A stretch of 64,000 nucleotides of DNA from Streptomonospora alba (GCF_000826685.1 NZ_JROO01000009.1:1-64000); one strand, 5' to 3'. Positions 31,835-41,311 are shown, counted from the first letter of the stretch. Notes: generated from the letters alone by a model not told the origin. Numbers and translations: made by a program.

Positions 31835-33072
31835 GCCCCGTTTCCTACGCCGTGCCGGTGCCGCGCATCCCCGTCGGCGAGTCCTTCGACAGCGCGATCA
31901 ACTGGCTGCGGATCAACTTCGAGGTCGTCTTCGACTTCATCGGCATGGTCATCCAGATCTGTGTCGACAACCTCTTCAGCCTCCTCGCCGAAACCTCGGC
32001 CACCCAGTTCACCCTGGCCGCCGCTGGGGTGGTGGGCGTCGGGCTGCTGGCACGCAAGCGCTACGCGCCCACCCTGATCGCTGTGGCGATATGGGCCGGG
32101 TTCTACGTCGCCGAGCTGTCGGCGGGCCTGGCGGCGAGTGTGATCGCCTCGCTGCCCGCACCGCTGTTCGTGTGGGCGATGAACCTGTTCGGCTCCAGCT
32201 ACGTCTACCCGCCGCTGGTCCTGGCGCTGCTGCTGTTCGCCGCTCTGGTGGCCCTCAGCTTCATCGTCACCCGCGACCGCGGCCAGCAGATCATCGCCGC
32301 GGCCTCGGCTGCGTCGCTGCTGGCGGTGCTCGCCCTGCACTTCATCGTGGGCGTGCAGCTCTCGCTCATCGTCGGCGCGCTGCTGGCGGTCCTGGCCTAC
32401 TTCATCGCCGGCTGGGGCGTGGCGCTGTTCAGCGTGCTCGGCTTCCTGCTCATCATCAGCATGGAGAGCTGGAGCAACGCGATGAGCAGCCTGGCGCTGA
32501 TCCTCGTGGCGACGCTGGTCGCCGTGGCGGTCTCGGTGCCCATCGGCGTGCTGGCGGCCCAGAGCCGCAAGGTCAGCACCGTGATCAAGCCGGTGCTGGA
32601 CTTCATGCAGACCCTGCCCGCGTTCGTCTACCTGCTGCCGGCGATCGCCTTCTTCAGCATCGGCACCGTGCCCGGCGTCATCGCCACCGTCATCTTCTCG
32701 ATGCCGCCCGGCGTGCGGCTGACCGAGCTGGGCATCCGACAGGTGGACAAGGAACTGGTCGAGGCAGGCGAGGCCTTCGGCGCTCCGGACTTCCAGATCC
32801 TGCGCCGGATCCAGATCCCGCTCGCGCTGGCCACGATCATGGCCGGCATCAACCAGATCATCATGCTGAGCCTGTCCATGGTCGTCATCGCCGGCATGGT
32901 CGGCGCCGGCGGTCTGGGCAACGACGTCTACACCGGCATCGCCCAGGGTGATGTGCCGGTGGGCTTCGAGGGAGGTATCGCCGTGGTCATCCTGGCCATC
33001 TTCCTGGACCGGTTGACCGGGGCCGTCACCCGCTTCTCCCCTGCGGCACGCGCACAGCGCGCGTCCGCCTAA
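31831..33072 (+). CDS. glycine betaine/proline ABC transporter permease
   Basis: Permease of 413 residues, ProW/OpuAB family. It has an N-terminal amphipathic region, an extended set of helices before the core (unusually long, with LLAVLALHFIVGVQLSLIVG), and the conserved binding-protein-dependent transport domain with SQSRKVSTV-like loop (AAQSRKVSTVI), the EAA segment EAGEAFGAPDFQILRRIQIP and MVVIAGMVGAGGLG. The GTG start overlaps the ATPase stop by four bases. It forms the membrane pore with the ATPase and the lipoprotein encoded next. Confidence 0.93.
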   Translation: MSPVSYAVPVPRIPVGESFDSAINWLRINFEVVFDFIGMVIQICVDNLFSLLAETSATQFTLAAAGVVGVGLLARKRYAPTLIAVAIWAGFYVAELSAGLAASVIASLPAPLFVWAMNLFGSSYVYPPLVLALLLFAALVALSFIVTRDRGQQIIAAASAASLLAVLALHFIVGVQLSLIVGALLAVLAYFIAGWGVALFSVLGFLLIISMESWSNAMSSLALILVATLVAVAVSVPIGVLAAQSRKVSTVIKPVLDFMQTLPAFVYLLPAIAFFSIGTVPGVIATVIFSMPPGVRLTELGIRQVDKELVEAGEAFGAPDFQILRRIQIPLALATIMAGINQIIMLSLSMVVIAGMVGAGGLGNDVYTGIAQGDVPVGFEGGIAVVILAIFLDRLTGAVTRFSPAARAQRASA

Positions 33073-33146
33073 GCCCCGCTCCCCGCTCCGCCGCCCTCCG
33101 CGTCGGCGGGGCTCCGCAGAATCACCCGCACACAAGAGGAGGAATC

Positions 33147-34100
33147 GTGAGCGACCGAAAGCGCTCCACGAAGCTGTTCGGCCTCGGCGCCGCAGCCCTG
33201 TCGCTGACGCTGCTGGCTAGCGCCTGCGGCGGCGGTGGCGGCGAAGGCGTCTCCACGGGCCCCGAAGAGGGTGAGGGCGGCGGTGACAAGGAGATCACCA
33301 TCGGTCTCATCCCGTGGGAAGAGGACATCGCCGTCTCGCACCTGTGGAAGGCGGTCCTGGAGGAGAAGGGCTACGAGGTCACGCTCGAGAACGTCGACGT
33401 CGCCCCGGTCTTCCAGGGCACGGCCGACGGCGACATCGACCTGTTCATGGACACCTGGCTGCCCAACACCCACGGCGACTACATGGACAAGTACGGGGAC
33501 CAGGTTGAGGATCTCGGTGCCTGGAACGAGAACGCCAGCCTCACGCTGACGGTGCCCTCCTACATGGAGGACATCAACTCCATCGAGGACCTCCAGGGCG
33601 AGGCTGACACCTTCGGCGGCGAGATCATCGGCATCGAGTCCGGCTCGGGCCTGGTGCAGACCACCGAGGAAGAGGCCATGCCGACCTACGGCCTCGAGGA
33701 GGACTACAAGCTGGTCAAGTCCTCCACCCCGGCGATGCTGGAGGAGCTGCGGACGGCGATCGAGGACGAGGAGCCGATCGTCGTGACGCTGTGGCGTCCG
33801 CACCTCATCTACGCCGAGCAGGACCTCAAGGACCTTGAGGACCCCGAGGGCGCGATGGGCGACGCCGAGTCGATGAACGTCATCGCTCGGGACGGCTTCT
33901 CCTCGGACCACCCGGACGTCAGTAAGTGGCTGAGCGACTTCCAGCTGTCCGACGACCAGATCGGCAGCCTGGAGCAGACGATCATCGCTGACCACGAAGG
34001 CGAAGAGACCGAGGGGGCCAAGGCCTGGCTGGCCGACAACCCCGACTACCTCAATGAGGTCATGGGCGACGACGCCGAGGGCCTGGACTTCAGCTCCTAA
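33147..34100 (+). CDS. glycine betaine-binding lipoprotein
   Basis: Substrate-binding protein of 317 residues, OpuAC/ProX type. The signal peptide ends in a lipobox, LTLLASACGGG, so the mature protein is a membrane-anchored lipoprotein beginning at Cys. The ligand-binding fold has IGLIPWEEDIAVSHLW, the LFMDTWLPNTHGDYMDKYG segment and LWRPHLIYAEQDL, with Trp residues placed as in the aromatic cage for quaternary amines. It follows the permease after 74 bp with GAGGAGG upstream and is followed by a strong terminator. Mature protein is very acidic, as expected of halotolerant hosts. Confidence 0.93.
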   Translation: MSDRKRSTKLFGLGAAALSLTLLASACGGGGGEGVSTGPEEGEGGGDKEITIGLIPWEEDIAVSHLWKAVLEEKGYEVTLENVDVAPVFQGTADGDIDLFMDTWLPNTHGDYMDKYGDQVEDLGAWNENASLTLTVPSYMEDINSIEDLQGEADTFGGEIIGIESGSGLVQTTEEEAMPTYGLEEDYKLVKSSTPAMLEELRTAIEDEEPIVVTLWRPHLIYAEQDLKDLEDPEGAMGDAESMNVIARDGFSSDHPDVSKWLSDFQLSDDQIGSLEQTIIADHEGEETEGAKAWLADNPDYLNEVMGDDAEGLDFSS

Positions 34101-34151
34101 GGCGGGTATGCCTCGTAGCGTCTGACCTTGGACGCCGCATCCATTCGAAAC

Positions 34152-34187
34152 ACCGCGGGTCGTGTTCCTAGGAACACGACCCGCGGT
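34152..34187. terminator. perfect 18-bp inverted repeat after betaine operon
   Basis: A perfect palindrome, arms ACCGCGGGTCGTGTTCCT and its complement with no intervening base, followed by TTAATTCC. It lies 52 bp after the binding-protein stop and would terminate the operon. The absence of a loop means the central bases must open to form the hairpin. Confidence 0.75.
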
Positions 34188-34339
34188 TAATTCCTGCACC
34201 CCCGGTGCTGGGCGACCCGGTTCGCGGGAATCAGCTTACCGGAGTTCCATGGGTGCCCTCGTTTGTCAGGTTGATCGTGGTGTGGCCGTCCGATATCCGA
34301 TCGGATGCTGGTTGTGGACAGCCCTAGAAGTACGTTGTT

Positions 34340-34597
34340 CTAGGGAAAGTAAAGGTCCAACTGCCAGACATCCTTATAAATGGGAATGCAGCGCCAAGTG
34401 CTAGCGTCGTCGCGCTGTCTGACAAGTGACACCCCTGTATTGTTGCACGCTTTGTTGGTCGAGTACTGGGCCCAGGGGTACCAGCCCTCCAGGTCCGCAG
34501 TGGTTTCCGTTGCGAGCGCGGTTCCCGTTGCGAGCATGGCTCCCGTTAGGGCCACGATTGTGACTGCCGCGGTCCGGCGTGCCAGGGACTTGACCAA
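34340..34597 (-). CDS. small secreted protein, unknown function
   Basis: A protein of 85 residues with a clear signal peptide (MVKSLARRTAAVTIVALTGA through ATGTALA, cleavage near residue 29). The mature part has two Cys (Cys51, Cys70) likely to form a disulfide and several aromatics (EGWYPWAQYS, CIPIYKDVWQLDLYF). The start is a TTG at 34597 after AGGTG; no ATG is available in frame near it. The upstream DNA is AT-rich and may hold its promoter. I do not recognise the family; it could be a secreted inhibitor-like or bacteriocin-like peptide, which is speculation. Confidence 0.65.
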   Translation of the reverse strand: MVKSLARRTAAVTIVALTGAMLATGTALATETTADLEGWYPWAQYSTNKACNNTGVSLVRQRDDASTWRCIPIYKDVWQLDLYFP

Positions 34598-34737
34598 AAA
34601 AGCACCTATATAGGGAATTTTATTTTCTGTATTCGATAGACTAACAAAGTATTGGTTGCAATCAAGGGGCAGTGAAGGCGACGTGTTTTTGCTAGTCATA
34701 AATGAATGCCCTGGTCGGATGATGCTTTTCGCGGTCC

Positions 34738-35250
34738 TCAGCGCCCCGAGGTCAGCGAGCGGTCGCGCGGGGGGATCCCCGCGGTGCTCATGAACGCGTC
34801 GACCTTGGCCGGGGAGGTCAGGCCCGTCAGCGGAAGGTACGGGCGGCTGGCGCGGCGCCCCTGGACGGAGGGGAACTGGCGCGGTCGGCCCGCGACGTCG
34901 CACAGCCCCAGCGAGCGGGTGCGCCCGCGCAGCACGTAGTAGGAGCCGACGTCGGCGAAGGGGATGCGCACGATGTAGCGGCCGCGGGTGTAGCGGAACT
35001 CCCCGTCCTCGACCTCCAGCACGGGCACCCGCAGCCGGATGCCGTCGATCAGCAGGACGAGCCCGCCCACCAGCGCCGCGGCGCCCAGCGCCACCGCCGC
35101 CCATGCCCCCATTCCCGGATCGGCCGTCCCCCACAGCCCGCTCAGGCCCGCGGCCGCCGCGACGGCGCCGATCGGCAGTAGCAGGGCACCTGCCCACAAT
35201 TCCGCCCGCTTGCGGCCCATCGGGCAGGTCAACCGAACCTTCTCGGACAC
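34738..35250 (-). CDS. membrane protein with PH-like domain (STM3941-like)
   Basis: Protein of 170 residues. Two transmembrane helices (ELWAGALLLPIGAVAAAAGL and WAAVALGAAALVGGLVLLI) precede a C-terminal bacterial PH-like domain (VPVLEVEDGEFRYTRGRYIVRIPFADV in sections). This is the layout of the STM3941-like family. I chose the GTG at 35250 (VSEKVRLTCPMGRKR) with AGAGGC upstream; the frame is open further but becomes Arg/Pro-rich. Function unknown. Confidence 0.7.
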   Translation of the reverse strand: MSEKVRLTCPMGRKRAELWAGALLLPIGAVAAAAGLSGLWGTADPGMGAWAAVALGAAALVGGLVLLIDGIRLRVPVLEVEDGEFRYTRGRYIVRIPFADVGSYYVLRGRTRSLGLCDVAGRPRQFPSVQGRRASRPYLPLTGLTSPAKVDAFMSTAGIPPRDRSLTSGR

Positions 35251-35556
35251 GGGGGTTGCCTCTTTCGCTGAGCGTGGGGATGGACGTGGATACCGCGGCC
35301 ATCGGAACCATATCGGTTCGGAGGGCGGCCGCACGGCGGTTTGCGGTGATCGGCGGCGCCGTTTTCCCGTCTGTCCCGAAAGGTTCCGGTGCGCGCGGAA
35401 CAGCGCCTCGGCACCGCCCCCGCACACACCGACGGCGGCCGCGCGCGGCGGCCGCCGTGGTGCTGCTGCAGTGCTGCTGTCCGGATGTCCCCCCGGCGTC
35501 CGCCCCCGGCTTTCAGGGGATGGAGGGGCGGGCGCCGGACTCAGGAAGCGGGCCGG

Positions 35557-36513
35557 TTACCAGGGCCAGCCGCCGCCGTCACCGCCGGAGCAGTGGGTCT
35601 CGCGGGAATCCGAGAGGTCGGAGCCCCAGCCGCCGCTCTCCGGGGCCGGGCAGAGGAACTGCTCGTAGCGCTGGTCCTCGTCCACGTACAGCTTCAGCCA
35701 GGAGATGCTGTACTTGGCGATGGTGGTGTTGTTCGTGTTCGGCGCGAAGTGCGACGCGCCGTCCAGTTCCAGGTACGCCTTGCCGGGCGAGCTGGGCAGG
35801 CTCTCGTAGAACGGGATGGAGTGCCTGCTCACCGAGGCGATGGAGTCGTTCTCGGCGCCGATGATCATGGTCGGCACGTCGACGCTGCCCCAGGTCTTGT
35901 CGCTGTGCCACGGCGTCAGCGGGATGGCCGCCTTCAGCCCGGGCCGGTCCTCGGAGACGGCCAGCGTGCCGCCGCCTCCCATGGAGTGGCCCATGACCGC
36001 CAGCCGGTCCTCGTCCACGATGTCGGAGACGTCGCTGTCGTCGGTCAGGTAGTCCAGGGCGTCGTCCATCTGGCGGCCCCGGCTGTTGGGCTGGTCGTAG
36101 CGGGTGTTGGTGTCGATGGTGAACACCACGAAGCCCTGCGAGGCCAGCCGCGGGCCCAGCCACGACATGGTGCTGGAGCTGGCGGTGTAGCCCGGGGCGA
36201 CGACGACACCGCCGTAGGTGTGGCTGTCGTCCTCGGGGTAGTAGATCGTTCCGCCGCCGAACCCGCTTACCAGCGAGGAGACGCTCTCCTCGTCGGTGTC
36301 GAACGGGCCGGTACGCGCCTCGATGCTGTCCTCTGACGGGTCGGGGCCGATCTCGTCGGCGTGCGCCGGAGTGGCGACGGCGGCGGTGCCGCTGACTGCC
36401 AGGGTGAGGGCGGCGGCGATCCGACCGAAGGCCCGCAGGGGGCCTCGGGCCGCGGATGCGGTCTCGGACGCGATGGTCGCCTCCGGTTGCTCGGTGGCGT
36501 GCTTTGCGAACAT
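35557..36513 (-). CDS. secreted cutinase / polyester hydrolase, type I PETase-like
   Basis: Alpha/beta hydrolase of 318 residues with a signal peptide cleaved near residue 52 (ATPAHA-DE). The catalytic triad is Ser177 (GHSMGGGG), Asp223 (AENDS) and His255 (GASHF). VVVAPGYTASSSTMSWLGPRL (in part), IDTNTRYDQPNSRGRQ and Trp202 are typical of Thermobifida cutinases and LCC. Cys288 and Cys308 correspond to the C-terminal disulfide. A GGDGGGWPW tail after the last Cys is unusual. AAGGAAG lies eight bases before the ATG at 36513. It should hydrolyse cutin and possibly aromatic polyesters outside the cell. Confidence 0.92.
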   Translation of the reverse strand: MFAKHATEQPEATIASETASAARGPLRAFGRIAAALTLAVSGTAAVATPAHADEIGPDPSEDSIEARTGPFDTDEESVSSLVSGFGGGTIYYPEDDSHTYGGVVVAPGYTASSSTMSWLGPRLASQGFVVFTIDTNTRYDQPNSRGRQMDDALDYLTDDSDVSDIVDEDRLAVMGHSMGGGGTLAVSEDRPGLKAAIPLTPWHSDKTWGSVDVPTMIIGAENDSIASVSRHSIPFYESLPSSPGKAYLELDGASHFAPNTNNTTIAKYSISWLKLYVDEDQRYEQFLCPAPESGGWGSDLSDSRETHCSGGDGGGWPW

Positions 36514-37048
36514 GGGGAATGCTTCCTTTGCCTCGGGACGGGGAGCGCTGCTCGGCTCGCACGGGGGTCCGCGGGCGCTACCCGCTGTCAGTTCCAAGGG
36601 GAGAGGATCAGCGGTGCGGAGGCGGGCGGGGTAGGGGATGGGGGGATGGAGATTCCGCCCGGTCGCTGCCGCTGTCTACCGTCTATCGGGGGATGTTCGA
36701 GCGCCCGCGTGAGCCGATGCTGAGCGCGGGCACTTCGTAACTATCCGCAATCGCGGCTTCACCGAATATCCGTTGATTCACCAGTGTCCGCGTCGTCGCA
36801 TGTGAGGCGGGGGAAATCGGTTCTCGGCGCGAACGGCGCCGGCCCCGAGCAGTCGTGCCGGGGCGCTCCGCCGGCGGCGCCGAGTCGGCTCTCCGGCCGG
36901 TGCCGATCCGGCCGCGCTGACCGAAACGTGACGGGTTTCGGCGAGCCGCCCGAGCTCGACGGTTTCGGCGCGGTGGGCCGCAAGCCGTAGCCGGGAGCGG
37001 TTCGCGCGAAGCGGCGTGCCGCGGGTGGTGGGGGCCCGCCGGCCGCGG
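36514..37048. other. intergenic region, nothing recognised
   Basis: About 535 bp between the cutinase start and the next minus-strand gene. Reading frames here are Arg/Ala-rich shadows. The sequence just before 36513 should hold the cutinase promoter, but I could not pick a convincing one. Confidence 0.4.
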
Positions 37049-37942
37049 CTACCAGTGCTCGGGGCGCTCCAATGCCCGGGGCAGCCGGGTGGCGGCGTCG
37101 CCCTGGGCGGCGTTGGCCTGGGGCTGGGTCATGAACAGCGCACCGGTGAGGTCGGCGCCGCCGATGCGGGCGTCACGCAGATCCGCGCCGATCAGGTCCG
37201 CCCGGCGCAGATCGGCGCCGCGCAGGTCCGCGGCGATGAGCAGGGCGCCGCGCAGGTCCGCCGCGCGCAGGTCGGCCTCGCGCAGCTTCGCTCCCATCAA
37301 ATCCGCACCGGCCCGATTCTGCGCCGTGCCGGGCTCGTGCTCGCGCGCGAGCACGCTCGCCCGCCGCAGCAGCGGCTTGGCGCGCTCGCGCAGCCCGTCC
37401 GGGTCGGCGTCCCGCAGTTCCGCGGCACCGGCCTGTGTCAGCAGCGCGGTCTCCTCCCGTACGGCGCGCAGTCCGGCGTCGATCGGCTCCGATGAGGGCA
37501 GCGAGCGGGCCTCGTCCAGGTACCACAGCAGCTCGTGCAGCCGGCGCATCACCCCGAAGGCGTCGAACACCGCACGCGCGGTGCCGGGGTTCTCGCGCCA
37601 CGAACGCCCCGCGAAGGTCACCTGCGAGACCTGCTGACCCGCGCCGAAGCAGTCGAACACGGCGCAGCCGCGGAACCCCTCGTCGCGCAGCCGGGTGTGG
37701 ATGGTGCAGCCGTAGTCCTCGCCCAGATTCGAACACGGCTGCCCGGCCGGCTTGTCCACAGGGAAGTCCGCCGAGACCGAGAACGGCAGGGCGGTGCAGC
37801 ACAGCCCGAAGCACGACGAGCAGTCCGCGCGCAACTCCAGGCGACCCGGCGCACCCGGCCCCCCGTCCGGCTGAGTGTCTGCCAATGCGTCCTGCCCTCG
37901 TGTGCTGGGGTGCCCCGGTGCGCCCGCTTCGGGATCCGGCAT
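37049..37942 (-). CDS. pentapeptide-repeat protein with Cys-rich N-terminus
   Basis: Protein of about 297 residues. The N-terminal part is Cys-rich: DCSSCFGLCCTALPF, then GQPCSNLGEDYGCTIH and FRGCAVFDCFG, a pattern like YkgJ-type metal-binding proteins. The middle is helical, and the C-terminus is a short right-handed beta-helix of ADLRG-type pentapeptides (ADLRAADLRGALLIAADLRG). The ATG at 37942 is used; a TTG at 37966 would add eight residues. This two-part architecture is seen in actinobacterial proteins of unknown role. Confidence 0.8.
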   Translation of the reverse strand: MPDPEAGAPGHPSTRGQDALADTQPDGGPGAPGRLELRADCSSCFGLCCTALPFSVSADFPVDKPAGQPCSNLGEDYGCTIHTRLRDEGFRGCAVFDCFGAGQQVSQVTFAGRSWRENPGTARAVFDAFGVMRRLHELLWYLDEARSLPSSEPIDAGLRAVREETALLTQAGAAELRDADPDGLRERAKPLLRRASVLAREHEPGTAQNRAGADLMGAKLREADLRAADLRGALLIAADLRGADLRRADLIGADLRDARIGGADLTGALFMTQPQANAAQGDAATRLPRALERPEHW

Positions 37943-37966
37943 CGAGGCCACGTACGGATTCCGCAA

Positions 37967-38410
37967 CCGAGTCTAGATTCCGGTGCAGGTCCCGACGACC
38001 GGCGACCGGCGACCGGCGACGGCAGAAGCCGGTCGCGGTCCGGTCCGCGGCTCCCTCCGCCCTCCGGTCGGCGACGGACCTCGCCGACGACGATTCGACG
38101 ACGATGCGGGCCCGCTCAGCCATAACCTGTCGGGTGCACTCTCCCGCCGCGCGCACCGAGGCAGCCGACAGGGCGGCAAGGCGGTGGGACGGCCGGGCGG
38201 TCCGGGGGCGGGGACGGAGAGCCTCGGGAGTGTGACGCTGCGAAGGTGGGACCGACGACCGTATGCAGGGAATCCGTGCGGAAGTCGGGAAGAGATCGCG
38301 ACGTTTTCGAGAGGCCCGGTTGTTAGGGTTGCGGCCGGTTGCCCGGACATGTTGTGCGCATCTGCGCACAGAATCCCCCACCGGACGCCGCGACGGATTG
38401 GATCCCCCCA
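37967..38410. other. intergenic region with short tandem repeat
   Basis: About 440 bp between divergent genes. Near 37995-38021 the unit CGACCGG is repeated three to four times in tandem. No gene is supported. Confidence 0.4.
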
Positions 38411-39052
38411 GTGAAGAGGCTTTCGTCGGACTCCCGGTCCAGCCCGCCCGCACAGCCCCGATTCGAAACCGGGATCGAAACCGGGGACGGTTCCCGACCG
38501 GAACCGACCGTCCCGCCTGACGGCGGCCCGGAATCCGCCATGCCCGAGAGCGCCGCCGCCGTCGCGCGCGAGCACCGCCTCGGTGTATCCGTCAGTGTGC
38601 ACGCCCATCCAGACGTCGACCACCGGCGCGCGGCGGTGTACATGCTCGCGGCCGGTGCGACCGCGGCGGCGGTGCTGCTGGCCGCCGAGTCGTCCGCCGC
38701 CTCCACCTACTCCGAGCTTCCCCGGATCTCCCGGGTGGTCCTGCTGCTGCCCGTCCTGCCCGCCGCACTGTGGATGGCCGCCGTACTGCGCGGCCGCAGG
38801 GGCGTCTACCTCTTCGAACGCGGCCTCGTCGTGCGCGAGGGGCGGCGGTTGCGGGCGGTGCCGCTGGCCGAGGTCGCCGCGCTGAAGCAGATGCCCAGCG
38901 ACAGCACCGAGGGCGACCTCAAGCTGTGGGTCCGCAACGGGCGGCCCCTGGTGATCTCGGGCCTCTACACCCCCGACTCCGCCCGACTGTTCGCCGTGCT
39001 CCGCCGCTACGCCGCCCGGCACGGCCTGCCGGCCAAGCGGCCCAAGCACTAG
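38411..39052 (+). CDS. membrane protein with PH-like C-terminus, unknown
   Basis: Protein of about 213 residues if translated from the GTG at 38411 (VKRLSSDSRSS); an ATG at 38339 in the same frame would add 24. The first 90 residues are disordered and Pro/Ser/Gly-rich. Two helices follow (MLAAGATAAAVLLAA and VVLLLPVLPAALWMAAVL), then a small beta domain (YLFERGLVVREGRRLRAVPL through ALKQM) of PH-like character. No strong ribosome site precedes either start, so the N-terminus is uncertain. Confidence 0.6.
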   Translation: MKRLSSDSRSSPPAQPRFETGIETGDGSRPEPTVPPDGGPESAMPESAAAVAREHRLGVSVSVHAHPDVDHRRAAVYMLAAGATAAAVLLAAESSAASTYSELPRISRVVLLLPVLPAALWMAAVLRGRRGVYLFERGLVVREGRRLRAVPLAEVAALKQMPSDSTEGDLKLWVRNGRPLVISGLYTPDSARLFAVLRRYAARHGLPAKRPKH

Positions 39053-39157
39053 GACTCCGCCGGTCCTGTACTCGTGTCGTCCTCGGCGTCCGAATCGACT
39101 ACACATGCAAGATCAGCTCGGCTCGGAGCGGCCGCCCAGCGACGACGAGGGAGAACC

Positions 39158-40213
39158 ATGCGCGACAGCACGCCCGCCGGCGTCACCGTGCACGAAACCC
39201 TTCCCTGCCGGGTGCTTGTGGGGCTCGGCGCCCGCCATGGGATCCCGGAGGAGGTCGAGCGGCTCGGCACCCGGCGGGTGCTGCTGGTGGCGACCCCCTC
39301 CGCCGGCGGCGCCGCGGACGAGCTCGCGGCGGCCCTGGGCACCCGCCTGGCGGCCCGGTTCGGCGATCCCGTCGTCCACACCCCTGTGGAGGTGACCCGC
39401 GAGGCTATGGCGGTGGTCGAGCAGGCGGGCGCCGACAGCGTGGTCGCCATCGGCGGCGGTTCGGCGATCGGGCTGGCCAAGGCGGTCTCGGCGCGTGCCG
39501 GCCTGCCGCAGGTCGCCGTGCCCACGACCTACGCCGGCTCCGAGGTCACCCCCACGCTCGGGGAGACCGAGAACGGGGTGAAGACCACGCGGCGCGATCG
39601 GGCGCTGGCCCCCGGCACCGTCGTCTACGACGCCGAGCTCACCCGCACGATGCCGGCGGGGCTGACCCTGACCAGTGCGCTGAACGCCTTGGCGCACGCG
39701 GTCGAGGCGCTGTGGGCGCGCGACCGCACGGCCGCCAGCGACGGGCTGGCGTCGGAGTCCGTCGAGGGCGTCCTCGCCACGTTGCCGGAGGTGCTGGAGG
39801 ACCCCGCGGCCACCGCCCCACGCGAGCGCCTCCAGTCGGCGGCCTGGCTCGCCGGACTCTGCCTCGCCCAGACCACGATGGGACTGCACCACCAGCTGGC
39901 GCACGCCCTCGGCGGAACCTTCGACCTTCCCCACGCCGAACTCCACGCGCTAATGCTGCCGCACGTGATGGCGTTCAACCTGCCTTCGGCGCCGCACGCG
40001 GCCCGGCGGCTGACGCGCATCGCCGGCCGCGACCCGGTCGCCGCCGTGGCGGACCTGGCGCACAGCCACGCGGGACCGACCAGGCTCAGCGAGCTGGGCG
40101 TGCCCCGCGACGGGCTGCGCGGCATCGCCGAACGGGTCGTCGCCAAGCCCTACCCCAACCCGCGGGAGGCGGACGTCGACGCGCTCACCGGGCTCCTGCA
40201 CGAGGCCTGGTAG
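39158..40213 (+). CDS. iron-containing alcohol dehydrogenase, maleylacetate reductase type
   Basis: Protein of 351 residues, Fe-ADH superfamily. It has the NAD-binding GGGSAIGLAKAV, the TYAGSEVTP motif and the metal-binding His residues in NALAHAVEAL, LHHQLAHALGG and LPHAELHALML. The TYAGSE and HHxLAHxLGG combination is that of maleylacetate reductases, which reduce maleylacetate to 3-oxoadipate in aromatic degradation. GAGGGAGA precedes the ATG at 39158. No hydroxyquinol dioxygenase gene is next to it, so the physiological substrate is uncertain. Confidence 0.85.
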   Translation: MRDSTPAGVTVHETLPCRVLVGLGARHGIPEEVERLGTRRVLLVATPSAGGAADELAAALGTRLAARFGDPVVHTPVEVTREAMAVVEQAGADSVVAIGGGSAIGLAKAVSARAGLPQVAVPTTYAGSEVTPTLGETENGVKTTRRDRALAPGTVVYDAELTRTMPAGLTLTSALNALAHAVEALWARDRTAASDGLASESVEGVLATLPEVLEDPAATAPRERLQSAAWLAGLCLAQTTMGLHHQLAHALGGTFDLPHAELHALMLPHVMAFNLPSAPHAARRLTRIAGRDPVAAVADLAHSHAGPTRLSELGVPRDGLRGIAERVVAKPYPNPREADVDALTGLLHEAW

Positions 40214-40364
40214 ACGCTCGGGCACGCAGGCTCGGCGGGGTCCCTACCGTGCCGGCGCCGCGGCTGCACAGTGGAGGCGGCGGTACGCGCCGGGGCGGCC
40301 CGGTGATCGCTCTCGGCGCGCTGCGGAGGGCGAGAGGCGGGCCGCCGCCGGAGGGGCGGACGAC

Positions 40365-41066
40365 TCACCCGGGGCTGTGGGCGACGTCGAGGACCACCGT
40401 GCGCACGCCCTCGTCCTCGTCTGCACGCGAGAACACGCGGAACGGCAGCTTCTCCCGCGCACCGACGGCGATCGTCGTGACCGCCTCGAACGAACCGGCG
40501 TAGCGCACCGAGCGCAACGCGTCCCAGGAGGCCAGCTCGCTCTCGGGAACCAGGTGCTCCCGCGCCTTCGCGAGCGGCTCCTCGTCCATGCCGCCGCCGG
40601 GGGTGCCCCGCGCGGGGGAGTACACGATGAGCTTCAGCGCGGCGCCGCCCGCGACGGGCACGGGCCTGCCGCTGCCCGGCTCCTGGACCTCGGGCCGGTA
40701 CTCCGCACGGAAGCCGGTCTCGGCGGTGCCGCCGATGTCGAGGACCACGCGGTCGAAGCAGTCGTGGCGTCCCGCACGCACGTCGGTGATGGGATCGCCC
40801 GAGTTCCCCTCCCGTACGTCGGGGCGCAGCGTCCAGTTCTCGGTCGTCCCGCACGTCGGCGATGCGGCGCCGTCGTCACCGCCGCCTGCGCCGTCCGCGG
40901 GCGCGTCGCCGGCCGTGGACGTACCGGTCTGCGTGGCGGTGCCCGGAGTCGGCGACCGCGGGGTCTCGACCGTTCCCGTGCCGTCCGGCGACTCGGGTCC
41001 GTCCCCGCCGCCGCACGACGCGAGCGGCAGCACCAGCGCGGCGGCCCCGAGGGCGGCGAGTATCCG
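40365..41066 (-). CDS. lipoprotein with AMIN-like domain
   Basis: Secreted lipoprotein of 233 residues. Signal and lipobox: AALGAAALVLPLASCGGG. A Pro/Thr/Gly/Ser-rich linker follows, then a beta-rich AMIN-like domain from about residue 80 (ENWTLRPDVREG, VRAGRHDCFDRVVLDIGG, YVEYRPEV-like AEYRPEVQEP) to the C-terminus (VRTVVLDVAHSPG). Such domains are found in actinobacterial cell-envelope lipoproteins. The ATG at 41066 begins a proper signal sequence; the frame from 41102 would mask it. Confidence 0.8.
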   Translation of the reverse strand, partial: RILAALGAAALVLPLASCGGGDGPESPDGTGTVETPRSPTPGTATQTGTSTAGDAPADGAGGGDDGAASPTCGTTENWTLRPDVREGNSGDPITDVRAGRHDCFDRVVLDIGGTAETGFRAEYRPEVQEPGSGRPVPVAGGAALKLIVYSPARGTPGGGMDEEPLAKAREHLVPESELASWDALRSVRYAGSFEAVTTIAVGAREKLPFRVFSRADEDEGVRTVVLDVAHSPG

Positions 41067-41311
41067 CATGGCGGGTGCCCACCCTTCCGATGTCGGCGCC
41101 ATGGGTTGTTCCGCGTGCTACCCGGGGTGCCCGGCCCACATGCCCTCGGGTCCGGCGGTGCGTCTCCGCCGGATGCCTCCGTGCAGGTGGGCCGGTAGCG
41201 GACGGGTGCGTACAGGCGCGAGGCGCCGCCGCAACCACCGGTGGTGCCGACAGCAGACGCCGCGAAAGGGGTACCGGGCGGTTGCGCGGCCGGGGCGGGT
41301 GCCTCACCGCT

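Noticed and set aside
31582-33135. 517-codon minus-strand open frame opposite the betaine permease
   Set aside because: Antisense shadow with low-complexity His/Asp/Gln composition; the plus-strand permease is unmistakable.
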